64,000 nt of DNA. It comes from Sclerodactyla briareus (taxonomy: Eukaryota; Echinodermata; Holothuroidea; Dendrochirotida; Sclerodactylidae). Made by a program: the position numbers and the translations under genes. Each line of letters starts with the position of its first letter. Position 1 is the first letter of the stretch. The DNA lies in contig JAODTK010005527.1 in assembly GCA_026419785.1 (NCBI GenBank), forward strand, positions 148,741-212,740, written 5' to 3'. Below the pieces are notes generated by a model. It did no database searches, was not told the origin of the DNA, and was given only the letters and a program-made list of their open reading frames with translations. Positions 10,936-22,638 of this stretch are shown here, one piece after another.

Positions 10936-13900
10936 GTATGTATCTCCGTCTCTGCATTTCTTAATCATCATTGGCAAAGCTGGTCCCCTTCATTTTCAAA
11001 GAGGAAATGGCATCAAAAGAAGGAGATATAAACAAATTGGGGGGGATGGGGGTCTGTGTGGTCAAAATTCTTTGTTTTGCCTTGCTTGATTTTTCGTTTT
11101 ATTTGAATTCTACAGGTTCAGGGAGCCAAGTAAGGCTCATCAAAGAACCAGGGCCATATTGATCGTGGATGAGCCTTCTTGACTAGTGCTCAGATAATAA
11201 TGAGGCAGTGGTGTAACCGATTTCCTCCTGCTCCCGAAATTGACATTTCATGACCCCTCCAAATGGAAAGTCAGTGAACTTTATCGCTTTCTTGGTTCAA
11301 CATGACTACTCACAGGTGCAGCAGACCAGCAAGACTTACTGCAAAATATCTTGTAACAACTCCGGTAATCCAGGAAGTCTACTTCATACAGCAGATAGTA
11401 GTGCAGATCGAGACCTCCAGCCCATGGCAACTGCAAGTACAGTCACCCTGGGAAAATGCCTACTAACTGCTGGAATTCAAACCTGAAATGTTTGCTTGTA
11501 AGCATCACTGATACCACTCTGTCATTCTTCCACCCATGTTTGAAAGAGGTTCAGAAAGGAACTTGGCAATGATTTTGTGCATGTTTGTCAGGTTCTACTC
11601 ATATCAGGATATTCTCCTAATCTATAAGATCTATTTTACAATCTCCTATATGGAAGATGATCTGCTAGAAGATTTTTATAATTGAGTAGGGTATAGGGTA
11701 ATCAGTCAATTTTGAGTATTTTTCCGGCAAAAGTCAGCTTGTAAACAGGATAACTCAACCTAGATGGATGAAGCTCATACTTGGGTCGGTCTGATCCCAT
11801 AATGAGCACATATACCAGGGTCGGAAATAAGCGGGGGGCGACATCGATTTGCCCCCAATTTTCATAGAATTGCCCTCTGGAAAAATATACATGAGCGAAT
11901 ATAAAAACAAATGTTATGTAAAATCGCCCCTTCAGTGCTGGAAGGGTCCCTCAAAAAACACTAAATTAGCCATTTAAAAATTGTAATTCATGAAGTCCTA
12001 TTTGCTGAAGTGCATGTTACATTAATTAGGAATCCTCTGGAAAGTCTGTGAAATTTTGTGTCAGAGCCGCGTATCTGATATCAGAAATGTTGTATACTTT
12101 GTCTGCGTTGACTGCGTTTCCCCCACAATAGCGTAAACACACACTGCAAGGCATGTACTGAAACGTCTTCGTAGCAGTCCGCGTGTGGATAACATAATTA
12201 GGAATAAACAAAGGCACAGAACTCTTGACAGAATACCAGCGTTGTATAGTACGCGGGCTAGTTCGTCATGACTGTGAAATGTATGTGACACCTGCCGTGT
12301 CTCGCGGCCAGCCAAGGTTAGCATGATAATGTCTTCTGACATGCAGAGCACTGCGTACGATAATGCAGTGCCTATTTTCTGTACCTTCAGGGTCGCATGA
12401 CATCTTCGAATTTGAAAAAGAGCCCACGTGTGGGTCAAAAGAGCCCCAAGCCCTCTCACGCAGGTTTTATTTCGAAGGACAAAATTGAAAAGAGCCCCAG
12501 TGAGGCAAGAATTAATTCCTACCCTGACATGAACCCTAGTGGTTTGGGGTCAAAGGTCGAGGCCACCTGAGGTCATCACAAGTCAAGGCAGAAGAAAATC
12601 CTTGTAAAATCTAAAAAGTATGCTTGGTCTGATATGGTTAGACTCAAAAGTGTCTTACGAAGGTTTTTATTTCTACAAAGGTACCCTGTGTAAGACCGCT
12701 GAGAAAGTGATATTTCTGAAATTTAGTGTGTAGCTTTCCTTCAGGAACCTGCTGGTTGGGTTGGGGAAAAATACGGAAATTTGTCAACGTATTGTCGCCC
12801 ATAATGGCTGGTACAATCTCCCACTTGTCCTTTGTGTCTAGCTAATGTTGTCAGAAAGAGAGTCAAGGAAGTCTTTTGGCTTTCTGTCTAGCTGTGTCAA
12901 AGGACAGATAGTGTATGTGTGATGCTTGGCTTGTTGACATTATAACTTGACCCCTAGATGGATGGAGTTCATGTTCAGTAATAAGGACATGATACCTGTT
13001 GTTATGGGGTCAGGTCAAAGGTCAACAAAGGAGAAAGGATGAAGAGCTGTTAACACGAAAAGTCCAAAACATTGCTTGATCCGATCAGGCTGAAATATGA
13101 TATACAGCTTCCTTATGGGGGAGTGCAAGGACCCTATCGCTATGTGCACAGAAACTTTTCCTTGAAAAATCGGCCATTTGTTTGTTCCCCATCCCGATAG
13201 CATGTGGGGCCATGTTCATGAAGCGGGCAATGAACCCATGAAAAAGGTCAATGCTTGCTGATAAGCTGAATAAATTTAATTGTCCTTTGGGTCGATGAAT
13301 ATGGGCCTTTGTTTTCACAATTACTACACTGAAAAATAGGACAGTGATTGACAGCAGCAATTCAACTCCAAATAAAATAATGTCCACTCAAATGTTGAAT
13401 CGAAGCGTAGACTTACAAGATATACATTAATAAATGATTTTGATGGGATCAACAACTTGGGATGACCCTCTATGCTGAGTTTCTGATCCTGAACTCTTAG
13501 ATAGGTTGTGTCCGTGATAATGAGAATCAATTTCTTGCAATGACATTGTCCCATAGTTCTACACCACAGGGCCATGCACTAACGTGTCTCAAATGAGGAT
13601 AGTGTAACATGATGAACTGGGCTCAAACCTATCACACTAAATATCATTGACTCGACATGACAAATCCTGAGGTTAATGGTATTAGAAGGGCATACGGGCT
13701 TGGTATATAAAACCTGCCGAATTGTGTTGAGGGCCTCTGTTGGATACGGTGTCTTAAATGTTACAGATATATGGAAGGTTATCAAATCTTCAACAATCAA
13801 ATGAAGCAAGTGGTACTATGGCACACTGTTAGTGAACCATCACCGCTCACAGCGAAAGTATTTCCAAGAAGTGAATCTGGACAATGGAGGAGAGAATGAA

Positions 13901-14184
13901 GCTTTTAATATGTACAATGTTATTAAGATACAGCAAAAAATGTGCCATATGGTTATGAGGAAAAGTGTCTATTCATGAGGTCAGTCCTGAAAATGGTAAC
14001 AGAGGCCAGAAACAAACCAGACTAATCCTTACATGTCTGGAATCCACTCAGCAAAGCAGGATGTGTATTCACGGGCAGGTTCGATCTTCTCAATCATTCA
14101 CCTATCAACCACTCACTCAATTCTCACCCTCTCCCACCCACCCACCCAACTGCACCCACCCACCCACCTTATCCCTGCTTCCAG
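10936..14184 (+). other. TAF6 intron (3.2 kb)
   Basis: No further exon is needed: exon 4 splices in phase to 14185. It includes a member of the local ~150 bp repeat family around 12930-13200 and a (CCCA)n tract at about 14136-14166 just before the acceptor. A 132-codon minus-strand frame (12061-12459) shows no recognisable domain. Confidence 0.55.
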
Positions 14185-14361
14185 TGGACCAGGCAAGAGC
14201 AGAAGGTGGACGCGACAAGGCCAATGTCCACCAGAAACCAGTGAAAGCAGCAAGGAGAGGGAAGCCGACAAGGTCATGACCTTGCTGAACAAGGCCAAGG
14301 ACAGTTACTACGGAGATGAAAGAAGGTGAAGAACATCCTGGCCCATGAACTCTCAGTGGTG
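14185..14361 (+). CDS. TAF6: TAF6 coding exon 5: charged linker ending in HELSV (frameshifted)
   Basis: CCCTGCTTCCAG precedes the exon. Read in phase with exon 4 it gives VDQARAEGGRDKANVHQK. It then needs a shift near 14242 to give ESSKEREADKVMTLLNKAKD and another near 14328 to reach VKNILAHELSV. Human TAF6 has a charged linker here ending in IHELSVEQQLYYKEIT, so the HELSV end and its junction with the next exon (EQQL) identify it. The donor is either CAGTG|GTGGTAAG (which keeps HELSV-EQQ) or GTGGTG|GTAAGG. At least two single-base losses are needed. Confidence 0.78.
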
Positions 14362-15844
14362 GTAAGGATGTTGGCCAGATGGATTAGTGAATTATATTTA
14401 GATCGAAGTGCTTAAATAGCACTTTTCCAAGGTCATTATGAGCTGTCATTTGTAATTCCCACTGTCGAACCCCAGGATTAGGGACCGTCATTGTCCGATG
14501 GGCGTCATGCACTTGTGTGAAAATGCATTCACAAACCGTTCCAAGAAATGTTTCTAAGTTTGGAAGTGATGCTCTCTAAAATTGAAAATGTGACGTACTG
14601 TTGCATGAATCGACAGTCCTATTGATGCACTCCAGAGCCGCAAGGACCAAGGTAATGTACATACTGCATGCAACAAATGCTCTTCACTGTGATACCACAG
14701 TGTATACTCTTTATACCATGTTATATTTTGTAACTTGTTGGATTCTTGTATAGCAAAAAGTGACAGTCCCCTCCGTATGGAGGAAGTTGGTAATGATGAG
14801 CAATGATTGACACATCGCCCGGGGATGGTGGGAATGACAATTGACAGCTGCAATTAGAAACTCTCAAAGTGCCTCACAGATACATACTTTCATAGTGTAT
14901 GTGGAACCCGTTAGAACCTCTCCAGAACAGTCCTGGAGAGTAAGTGGTGCTTATTGTAGCAAAGGTTTTACTCAGGTCCCGCATACCCCTGATCATGGCA
15001 TAGGTGGGGTGGGGCTCGAGGCCAATGCCTCCCAAAGGGCACAGGGAGAGGCTGTCGGATCGAGGGATTCCACTCTCACCTTCGATTCTGCAGTCCGGAA
15101 TCTATTCCCCCACATCAAAGCAAGGGAGAGGAAACCTTCATGCAATATACCATCGCCGAGTTACTGATTTTCCAAAGTTTGATGAATATTCAGGGAAACT
15201 AGGGAGAGTTCCTTATTGCACAGTCAGAATGTAACAGCAGACGATTTGCAGAGAATCGCATGTATCTTACCTGCTTTATTGGGTTAGAAACTAAATTCAG
15301 CAGAGTTTGCTGTTCATTCTCTTACAAAAGTAACTAACAACACCTACTAGCCTCTCTACAGCAATCCTCTCCCCATAGAATAGTGGAAGGTAGTAAATGT
15401 TTAGATTCCTTATAGAAAACCAAAGGAATTTGTACCTTGTAGGGTTTTGCACAGAGATATAACAACATTTACAGTAGTGTTTTATGGAAGGTACTTTGAA
15501 ATTTTTCACAGTACACATGTAAACTTTTGGTGGACTAAAAAATTAAAAGCTACAAATTCTTTAACAAAATATTGGGGAAATAAATCTCTAATTTGGTCGT
15601 TCTCTATCAGAGGCTGTGTAGAGGCTAAGGGCAGCCTGTGCAGCATTCCCCCTATGACGTAATAGATTCCTAGATTTTTTCAAAAGAAAATTGGAATTTC
15701 TGAACAGGGCAGGCAACAGGCTAGAACCTCCAGATTTGGGGTGGTGGGGTTTTGATATTGTCCTCTTTTCATCTGTGTTAGGTAAGCAAATCTGTTACAT
15801 GACACATCTGTCTTTAATGAATGATCTTGATATTCTATCAACAG
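14362..15844 (+). other. TAF6 intron
   Basis: Ends at TTCTATCAACAG. A copy of a dispersed repeat lies at about 15612-15790. No other coding signal is seen. Confidence 0.55.
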
Positions 15845-15901
15845 GAGCAACAGCTGTTTACAAGAGATCACAGAGGCCTGCGTTGGCTCATCGAAACAAA
15901 G
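15845..15901 (+). CDS. TAF6: TAF6 coding exon 6: EQQL...KEITEACVGSS (frameshifted)
   Basis: The exon reads EQQLF, then KEITEACVGSS once two missing bases (CTGTTTACAAGAGATC against the expected longer Tyr-Lys-Glu codons) are allowed for. Human TAF6 has EQQLYYKEITEACVGSCE. This begins the conserved TAF6 C-terminal domain, a HEAT-repeat fold. The splice sites ATCAACAG and AAAG|GTGGTG are present. The literal frame is broken after five codons. Confidence 0.8.
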
Positions 15902-16947
15902 GTGGTGTGAGTTTTACTCTTTTTCCTTGTCCATTAATGATTATATTTGATAAACCCCCTCCTCCCGGTAATACACCCATTGGCCATTTAGTTTATGCTG
16001 TTGACGAAGAGGCTCCCGATTTGACGATTTTGAGTAAGTTAAACTAGTCATGTGAAATATGACATGACTTTGGACTTCATGTAGGATTATTTTACAATAT
16101 GGAAGCTGGATCCTCGACCAGATTTTAGCCAATCGGAACATGCTAATAGGGGACTCAATTACAAGTAGAAAATCCCCTGTGGTGTCATGAGGAGGGGTCC
16201 TTTGTAAATACATTGTGGACATGTACCTTTGAAAACCTGTGATGCAAATGACTATAGATGGGATCTGACTATATACTTACAAAATTTGTCACAAGATATA
16301 GAATGTCCATTTTATTCCTATTTGAACATTTTTTTCTGTTTCGCTGTGTAGAGTCTATAGGCAGCCATCGCATTGTCCCCTCCGTGATATCGTAAGTTCC
16401 TCACGAGTAAACTGGATCATCACTTAACGTGGCAACCATGCTAGAACCTAGGGGTTTGATATGCCATTTTCACACCTGTCTAGTTCAAAAGAAATATGTT
16501 ACTGTGCATGACTATCGGTCTCAAAATGACTTTCCGTCCCCAGGCACTATTTCCGGCAATAACCTCCTGTGGATCGAAAACAAATCTTCCCTATCAAGTA
16601 GTTGTATTATTAGGCAGTAAATTAAAGTGTGAGTGGAAAAGACGGCATTTCCCATCATCGAGTCACTTTCCTCTGCCGAATTTGTGATTTAATTTGACAA
16701 GATGAACTATGCTTTGCGGCAGTAATTACAGTGCAGGCAACAAAAAAGATGGCCGTCCCTATCATCAAGTCAATTATCCCTGCATTATTTGTAATTTGAG
16801 TTGACAAGAATGATTGCTCTGGTAATAAGACACAATTAGGAATGGTGCCCATACTCCAAAAAGTGTGGAGCAATAATGTTGCCTGGAGTAAACTTTTGAA
16901 GAGTTCAATGACAAGGAATCACAGAGCCATGACTTTTCTCATTTCAG
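15902..16947 (+). other. TAF6 intron
   Basis: Ends at TCTCATTTCAG. A second copy of the dispersed repeat seen in the previous intron lies at about 16345-16495. Confidence 0.55.
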
Positions 16948-17126
16948 CAAGCGCTGCAGAGCTGTCGTCGGACTCGGGACTATACCAGATGCTCCCGAGG
17001 TTCAGCTCGTTCATCAGCGAGGGGGTCCGGGTGAAATGTCGTCCAGAGTAACCTTGCCCTGCTCATATACCTCATGAGGATTGTCAAGGCTCTCATGGAT
17101 AATTTATTCCTATAACTGGAGAATAT
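16948..17126 (+). CDS. TAF6: TAF6 coding exon 7: HEAT-domain start (frameshifted)
   Basis: CTCATTTCAG leads into QALQS, then after a lost base [18 protein letters not shown], then after a second shift [16 protein letters not shown] and KALMDN. Human TAF6 reads [60 protein letters not shown], so identity is clear. A TAA interrupts the YLEKY region near 17111, probably from another indel. The donor GAATAT|GTGAGT fits the next exon starting MHEF (human VHEL). The second half of this exon and the intron start are tandemly amplified downstream. Confidence 0.85.
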
Positions 17127-17800
17127 GTGAGTAATGCAACACCTAAAGGCGCCTCTCATCATGGGTGGGAGGGAAGGGTGGGTTATTTGTCACCCATCAT
17201 ATGGGTCCAGGTCAAGGGTACCTAGAATAAATTTGCCTAGTCTATTCACCTTATGGATGGTCAAGGCCCTCATAGATAGCCCATCCCCATAACTGGGAAA
17301 TATGTGAGTATTGCAATACTTAAGGGTACTTCTCACCATGGGCTCAGTAGGTTACGGCCACCAAAATGATGGTCTGGGTCAAGGATATTCCGAGTTTCCG
17401 ACTAACTAACCTCTTCCTGCTCATATACCTCATGAGGATTGTCAAGGCTCTCATGGATAATTTATTCCTATAACTGGAGAATTATGTGAGTATTGCAACA
17501 CCTGAAAGCGCTCTTCACCATGGTTGGGGAGTTGAGGGTGTGGGTTATTGGTCACCAATTTGATGGGTCCAGGTCAAGGGTACCCAAGATAGCTTTGCCC
17601 TGTCTATAGAGAAAGGCCCTCATAGATAGTCCACCCCTATTATAACTGGGGGAACATGTGAGTATTGTAATACCCAAGGGCACTTCTCACTATGGGTGGG
17701 GGGCGCAGGTTGGTCATCATTCACCAATTTGATGAGTCTGGGTCAGGAATATCCCGACTAACCTTGCCTTGTTCATATAGCTTATGAGAATGGTGGAAGC
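17050..17800 (+). repeat. Tandem amplification of the 3' half of TAF6 exon 7 plus intron
   Basis: About five units of 160-190 bp start near 17050, 17245, 17410, 17600 and 17763. Each contains a version of the coding segment for [14 protein letters not shown], then a TAACTGG(A/G)GAA(T/C)ATGTGAGT block holding the splice donor, then CTTCTCACCATGGGTGGG and GGGTC(A/C)AGG. Units 1 and 3 are almost identical to each other. Units 2 and 4 resemble each other (AAGGCCCTCATAGATAG), pointing to a duplicated dimer of about 360 bp. Unit 2 codes for MVKALIDSPS, closer to the human DNP wording than unit 1. No unit after the first has a clear 3' splice site directly upstream. Confidence 0.85.
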
Positions 17801-19318
17801 TCCCTCAGATAATCATTGATTCCTTCCGTTGCATATGGAATATTCAAGGCATACACAGCAGAGAGTGTGAGAGTAGTGTGTAAAGTCCACACTCCACAGT
17901 GTAATGGGTGAAATCGATCAAGATTTCTAGCACGGCACAATGTTTACATGTAATACATTTCTCCACATCAAGACAAACTGTTCACTTGCACGACGTACAG
18001 TATGTTCAATTCTATAATGGGTTACAGTATCGTGATTGGGAAGCAAGTGTAACATTTTGCTGAACTAGCACCTGTACAAACTCTATTATGACTGTGTGCT
18101 CTGTGGTAGCAAATTACTTTGAAATGAGATTAAAAACTGCCATCTGAATCCTTCTAGAGAACATTAATGATGAAACAGAAATGAAGATTGGGTGATATTA
18201 ATACTATTCGCCAAAGTCTGAAGCACATTAATGAGGTGGCTTTGGGGAAGCGGGGGAAGGGGGTGCCTTTGTTTCTTCGATGCTTAGTTCAGGCAGAACA
18301 CTACCAACGATGCCAGTGAAAGAAAAGTCAGTCAGGTGTCCCGACTGTTTTGTCCAAAATTGTAGCTAGATGGCTAGAATGCTGCAATTCACTGCGGTTG
18401 TCATTGCCTGTGCACTGTATGCCCCGAGTTAGGAGCCCCGAGTTTGGAGCCCCGAGTTAGGAGCCCCGAGTATATTCCTAACTCAAACTGTCCAGAAAAG
18501 GAAGCAGCACAGTTGGCAACTCCATCAGCCAATACACCCGGGCACCCACAAAGTGACATCAAAATTTTTATATTACAATTCTGACACAAGGAATTCTTGG
18601 GAATTCTTCCATCAGTCATCGACCATCTTTTCCCGAGCAAGTTTAGACATTGTTGTAACCTGTTTTTCAGCGCCCAGGTATATTGAAATTGTCGTTAAAA
18701 TTGCTAACCGCCAGGTGTTTTTCAGCCGCAAGAGGCGTAATGTCGCCTGGAAAATTGTCCTAACTTCTCCCTTTTCCCTGGCACATGTCACTGCAGGGCT
18801 TTCGTTCCCTTTGCTGGTTAGGCCTTCACTTCCAGTCTAGGGCGTTGATGTGGTTAACGTCATGTCCACGTCCGGGTACTTAGGCAAGTTGGGGTGAATT
18901 AACCGGTTCTCTTTCGCTATCCCTCTGATTGTGGGCTTCATAGATATGACAGTACCTCTCCTTGTTAGCCAACTATTCCCTCCTATGTGCTCCTCTCACG
19001 CTGGGGTTACAGTTGTGCCCCGCATCCTTCCCACGCGGGGTGAGTATGGGCTGGTAGGGTTGCCAGTTGCACTGCTTCTTTCATGCCGGTTGAATAAGGA
19101 ATATAGCTTAGGGTATATGGTATACTTCCCCATCGGGGAGTATCCTCCTCGATGGGGGAGATTGTGTGTATGCAGTTGTTCTTCCTGCTTTCGTCAGAAA
19201 TTCTCTCACCCAAACCCCCCACTTTAGGTGGATGTTTGCGCTCAGGTCTTGCTTGCTGCATTCATCCAGTCAGTCCAATGATCAACACGGTATATCTCCC
19301 TGTCCTTCTCTCCCCCAG
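17801..19318 (+). other. TAF6 intron, remainder
   Basis: Ends at a pyrimidine-rich CTTCTCTCCCCCAG acceptor. It contains the 14 bp minisatellite at 18420. ORFs of 95-98 codons around 18.5-19.3 kb have no recognisable product. Confidence 0.55.
18420..18470. repeat. 14 bp minisatellite, ~3.6 copies
   Basis: Unit GCCCCGAGTTAGGA, repeated with one T-for-A change (GCCCCGAGTTTGGA) in the second copy. Confidence 0.9.
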
Positions 19319-19443
19319 ATGCACGAGTTTATACCTGCCGTGATGACCTGTATCGTCAGTAAGCAATTGTGCCTGAGACCGGACATCGACAACCACTGGG
19401 CTCTAAGGGACTTTGCTGCCAGGCAGATGGCTAGCATCTGCAA
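19319..19443 (+). CDS. TAF6: TAF6 coding exon 8: HEAT domain, intact
   Basis: An open 125-base exon reading [18 protein letters not shown], then [17 protein letters not shown] and QMASIC. Human TAF6 has [35 protein letters not shown], so this is the most conserved part of the C-terminal HEAT domain. The acceptor is CCCCCAG and the donor CTGCAA|GTAAGT. It leaves in phase 2, and the next exon supplies G to complete Lys. No indel is needed. Confidence 0.95.
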
Positions 19444-20501
19444 GTAAGTGTCCAGGGCAGTGGTATACCACCGGGGGGAGGGGGATTTGGGGGATTGAAA
19501 TCCTCCCCATGACCCAAGTGACAAAAAACAACAACAGAGATTGAGAGAAAAAATGCTTGAAAGATCATCATTCGGTATTTGACTACTGTTACACCATATT
19601 GCATCTAAGGGAGTGGAAAATTACATTTTTTTGGGCCACAGGGAGGGACACCCCCCCCTCTCCTCCAGGAACGCCTCAGGCCGGAACCCCCCCCCCAGAC
19701 AAATCTCTCAGTATGCGCCTGGTCTATGGTATATAATCTCTCCATTGAATGATCTACAAGTCATTGCACACATTGTACTTACTTTTAAAGTACCACTAAC
19801 CTATGCATTTTTGCTCACCCATACACCAATTACCCGAGATCTGGGATAATCTTCACGAGTTGGTCACCACGTACTTCCAAGTTATGCCAGCCAAAGTTCA
19901 CAGCTCTGAAATTTGAAGACCAAGCTTGAAGGCCAATAACTCCACATCAGGAACATCTTATTGAAATTGGGGTTGGCCTATAGATACAGTTTTACATTCT
20001 CCCCGCTTAACTGCTGTCATATCCAAGCCTGCAGTTGTCCTTCAAATTATCTGACAACTCTAGCAAGTTTGCGTCTTGCTTTGCCCCCCCCCCCCTTTCA
20101 TGACGCCATAAATGCCTCCAATCCATCAAGGGTGAACCTAAATCATACAACAAACACGGTAACATGCTAGAACTCTCAACTCCTGGGTGTGAGGCTTCAT
20201 ATCCCCTTTTCACCTGTGGCTAGTTAGGATAATACACATATGCCGCTGTAGTTACATTATCCTGTAGTTGCAGGCAGTGTAAGAGCAGGCAAGAAAACAC
20301 CTACTTAGATTTGTACTTTTTTTTGGGGGGGGGCTTTACTCCATTTTGGAGGGGTAACATCTCGGTGGCGCCAAGGGGCACTAAGCGAGTGGTGGCATGC
20401 TATCGATTAATGGTTGACCAAAAATTATCCAAACCCCAGAGGAGGTCCGTCTCTGATTGTACTATTTGCCATCTCACTAATCCCACTCTTCCCATTTGCA
20501 G
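19444..20501 (+). other. TAF6 intron with dispersed repeats
   Basis: Contains a C/G-run element (about 19475-19730), one copy of a repeat shared with 25.4-25.56 kb (about 19885-20060), and a copy of the repeat shared with the exon 5 and exon 6 introns (about 20158-20235). Ends at CTTCCCATTTGCAG. Confidence 0.55.
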
Positions 20502-20633
20502 GAAATTCAGCACTCGACGAACAACATCCAAAGCGGAGAGTCTCGAAAGAACCTTTGACAATCCTCTGCGTAGACACTGGCTCCACTCCGCACGCTGTTG
20601 GGGCGGTAGCCGGGCTATAGAACTTGGTCATGG
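20502..20633 (+). CDS. TAF6: TAF6 coding exon 9: KFST...ELGH (frameshifted)
   Basis: In phase with exon 8 it starts KKFST. After several shifts it shows NNIQS, then RTFDNPLRR, then TGSTPHAVGAVAGL and finally ELGH. Human TAF6 has [22 protein letters not shown]...RYGSIAGLAELGHDV. At least three indels are needed. The donor is CATGG|GTAGGG, and one base is missing before the next exon (VIKT) if the protein continues as in relatives. Confidence 0.78.
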
Positions 20634-22513
20634 GTAGGGTTTCATCTGGTACAACTGCCACAGTTTTAGGATACTTCCAGGAAATCCTTCAGAAGCTCCA
20701 GTCCCATTAGGAATCATAAGCTCCTGCAGCTAGCCGCTTTGGGCAGGCATTTATCTCCAACCCACCCAGGTGATAGTTGGATATCTGTCAGTTCCTGTAC
20801 AATAATTGTATCCCCACGACAGGAGTAGTGTCCGGGAATATTATGGTTTTGGGTGTGTAGCTGCGGCAAATCCCAGGCTTTTAGGGGTCAGTGCATAATT
20901 TTCAACGCTTTGTCCGGTTGATTCAAATTTGGTACACATGTCCACCCTTATGAAATCTTGAATGGGATCGCTAGTGGGCGGCGTCGCAAAGCTGGGGGCT
21001 GCTTATTTGCATAATTTATGCAAAAGGTTTGTCGGTTCCAACGAAATTCGGCGGGTAGGGACTATAGTTGATCCCGAAGATTGTGGAGGTCATTTCAAGG
21101 TCATCGGAGGTCAAATTTGCAAAATTTATGCGATTTTCCAAGCGCTGTCAGATTGAAGGAAACTTGGTGGATGGGGGCTACATTTGGCAGACTGACAAAG
21201 TTAAAGGTCATTCCAAAGCCATAGTGGATCAATTTGGCATAATTATGTGACTTTTTTGTAACTTTCATGGATTACAACAGAACTTGGTGGATGAATGCTT
21301 TCTTGGTTTCATGGGGTGTTAGATACTCTTTCCAATGATCGCGCAAAGCAGGGGATATACCAAGGGCAGTTTACCCGCCTGTACATGTCCAGTTGTGCAT
21401 TGTCGTTTGTGACACTGGAATCTCTGTAGAATAGTGCTTTGACATGACTGCTAGTCTGTTACCCTTGATCATGATGATGTCTCTACTTTGCTCCTAAAAA
21501 TTAGGTAATAAAAAAATAATGTTGTATTTCCCTACTGCAGCGAATTATTTGGCATTTTTAGCTCAAACCACCTATGCTGAAAAACTGCGAAATGCTCTCC
21601 TACAGATACGGTTGGATTACCATCATACTTGGTCAGGCATTATGGACTAGTGGGTGCCTATCACAGGGGTCCAAGGTCAGTAAAGGAGCATAATGAACTA
21701 TCATTTAAAATACAACAAAAAATCTGCAAAATGCTTCTCCTCCATACAGACATCATAATTGGTCAGAGTTATGTTGGACTAGTAGTACCTACTGCCTAGA
21801 GGATGTTCAGGGACGTCAGGTCAAAGGGCATTGAAGGGGCATAATGCGCTATTATGGGAAAAACCTGTGAAATTTGTCTCCGTACAGATTAGGCTGAATC
21901 ACTATCATACTTGGTCCGTGTTATCATGGACTAGTTATATGCTTAGTCATTCATAAACGACCAAACTCGGGAGCACCATTGTTTATTGGCAGGTGGCTTA
22001 TCTTCAACCTCTACAAAAGATGACCAAATGGTGATACAAAATGATGACCTAATATAGGCTGATAAGGTATTTTGTGATGGGCGTGATGAGCCATTGTGAG
22101 GAAAAAAAAAAAAAAAAAGGAAACATTAAACATGCAATCCCTAAAAGTGACGAGATTCACATTTCCCAAAAATCAATTATGCGATAAAGGGTGGTCAATG
22201 ATAGCTCTAACACACAGGCATATGGTGGTGGTACTGGAAAATGGGATCAGGGATCATCTAGGCGTCCACCTGGTTTGGGGGGTCAACTGCTTCTCCTGCC
22301 AAGTCAAACTTGAGATAAACGGTGGTGGGACTGTCATCAGTTGTGATGTCACAAAAAGTTATTTTCAACTGCAATGAAATAATTGCATAAGGGTTGATGT
22401 TTGAGCTACCAGCACTGTGGTACCTCTGGTCTTTTTGCTGACTGATGAACTGAAAGCACCATTTTATTTCTTGCATTCATCGTGTTCATTTTGTAATGTT
22501 CCTCCTCTGACAG
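20634..22513 (+). other. TAF6 intron with repeat family
   Basis: Holds a dispersed repeat at about 20935-21295, inverted at 42.34-42.66 kb, and a three-unit ~150 bp tandem array at about 21575-21945. No coding sequence is seen. Confidence 0.6.
21575..21945. repeat. ~150 bp tandem repeat, three units
   Basis: Units share GCAAAATGCT or similar, CTCC(T/A)ACAGAT, ATCA(T)ACTTGGTC, GGACTAGT and AGGTCA with GGGGCATAATG. Related sequence in the opposite orientation forms a longer array at 44.54-45.12 kb. Confidence 0.7.
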
Positions 22514-22638
22514 GTGATCAAGACTATCATCATGCCCAAACTGAAGCCCTCAGTGAGAGGATCTGGAGTGTACGAGAGAGCTCCATGAGCAGTAACTTTG
22601 ACAAGATCGCCGCAGACCACCTCAAGTCTCTCGTCTTG
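22514..22638 (+). CDS. TAF6: TAF6 coding exon 10: VIKTIIMPKLKP...DKIAADHLKSLVL (frameshifted)
   Basis: TCTGACAG opens the frame VIKTIIMPKLKPS. After a shift near 22560 it gives ERIWSV and SSNFDKIAADHLKSLVL up to GTCTTG|GTGAGT. Human TAF6 has [20 protein letters not shown] and NIDRIGADHVQSLLL. The donor is strong. The continuation (human KHCAPVLAKLR) is not found in the next 5.8 kb; a possible match lies beyond the DIRS element at 35904. Confidence 0.85.

Noticed and set aside
11317-11383. Possible extra TAF6 exon after CTCACAG (reading GAADQQDLLQN)
   Set aside because: It hits a stop soon, and exon 4 already splices in phase to the exon at 14185, so it is not needed.
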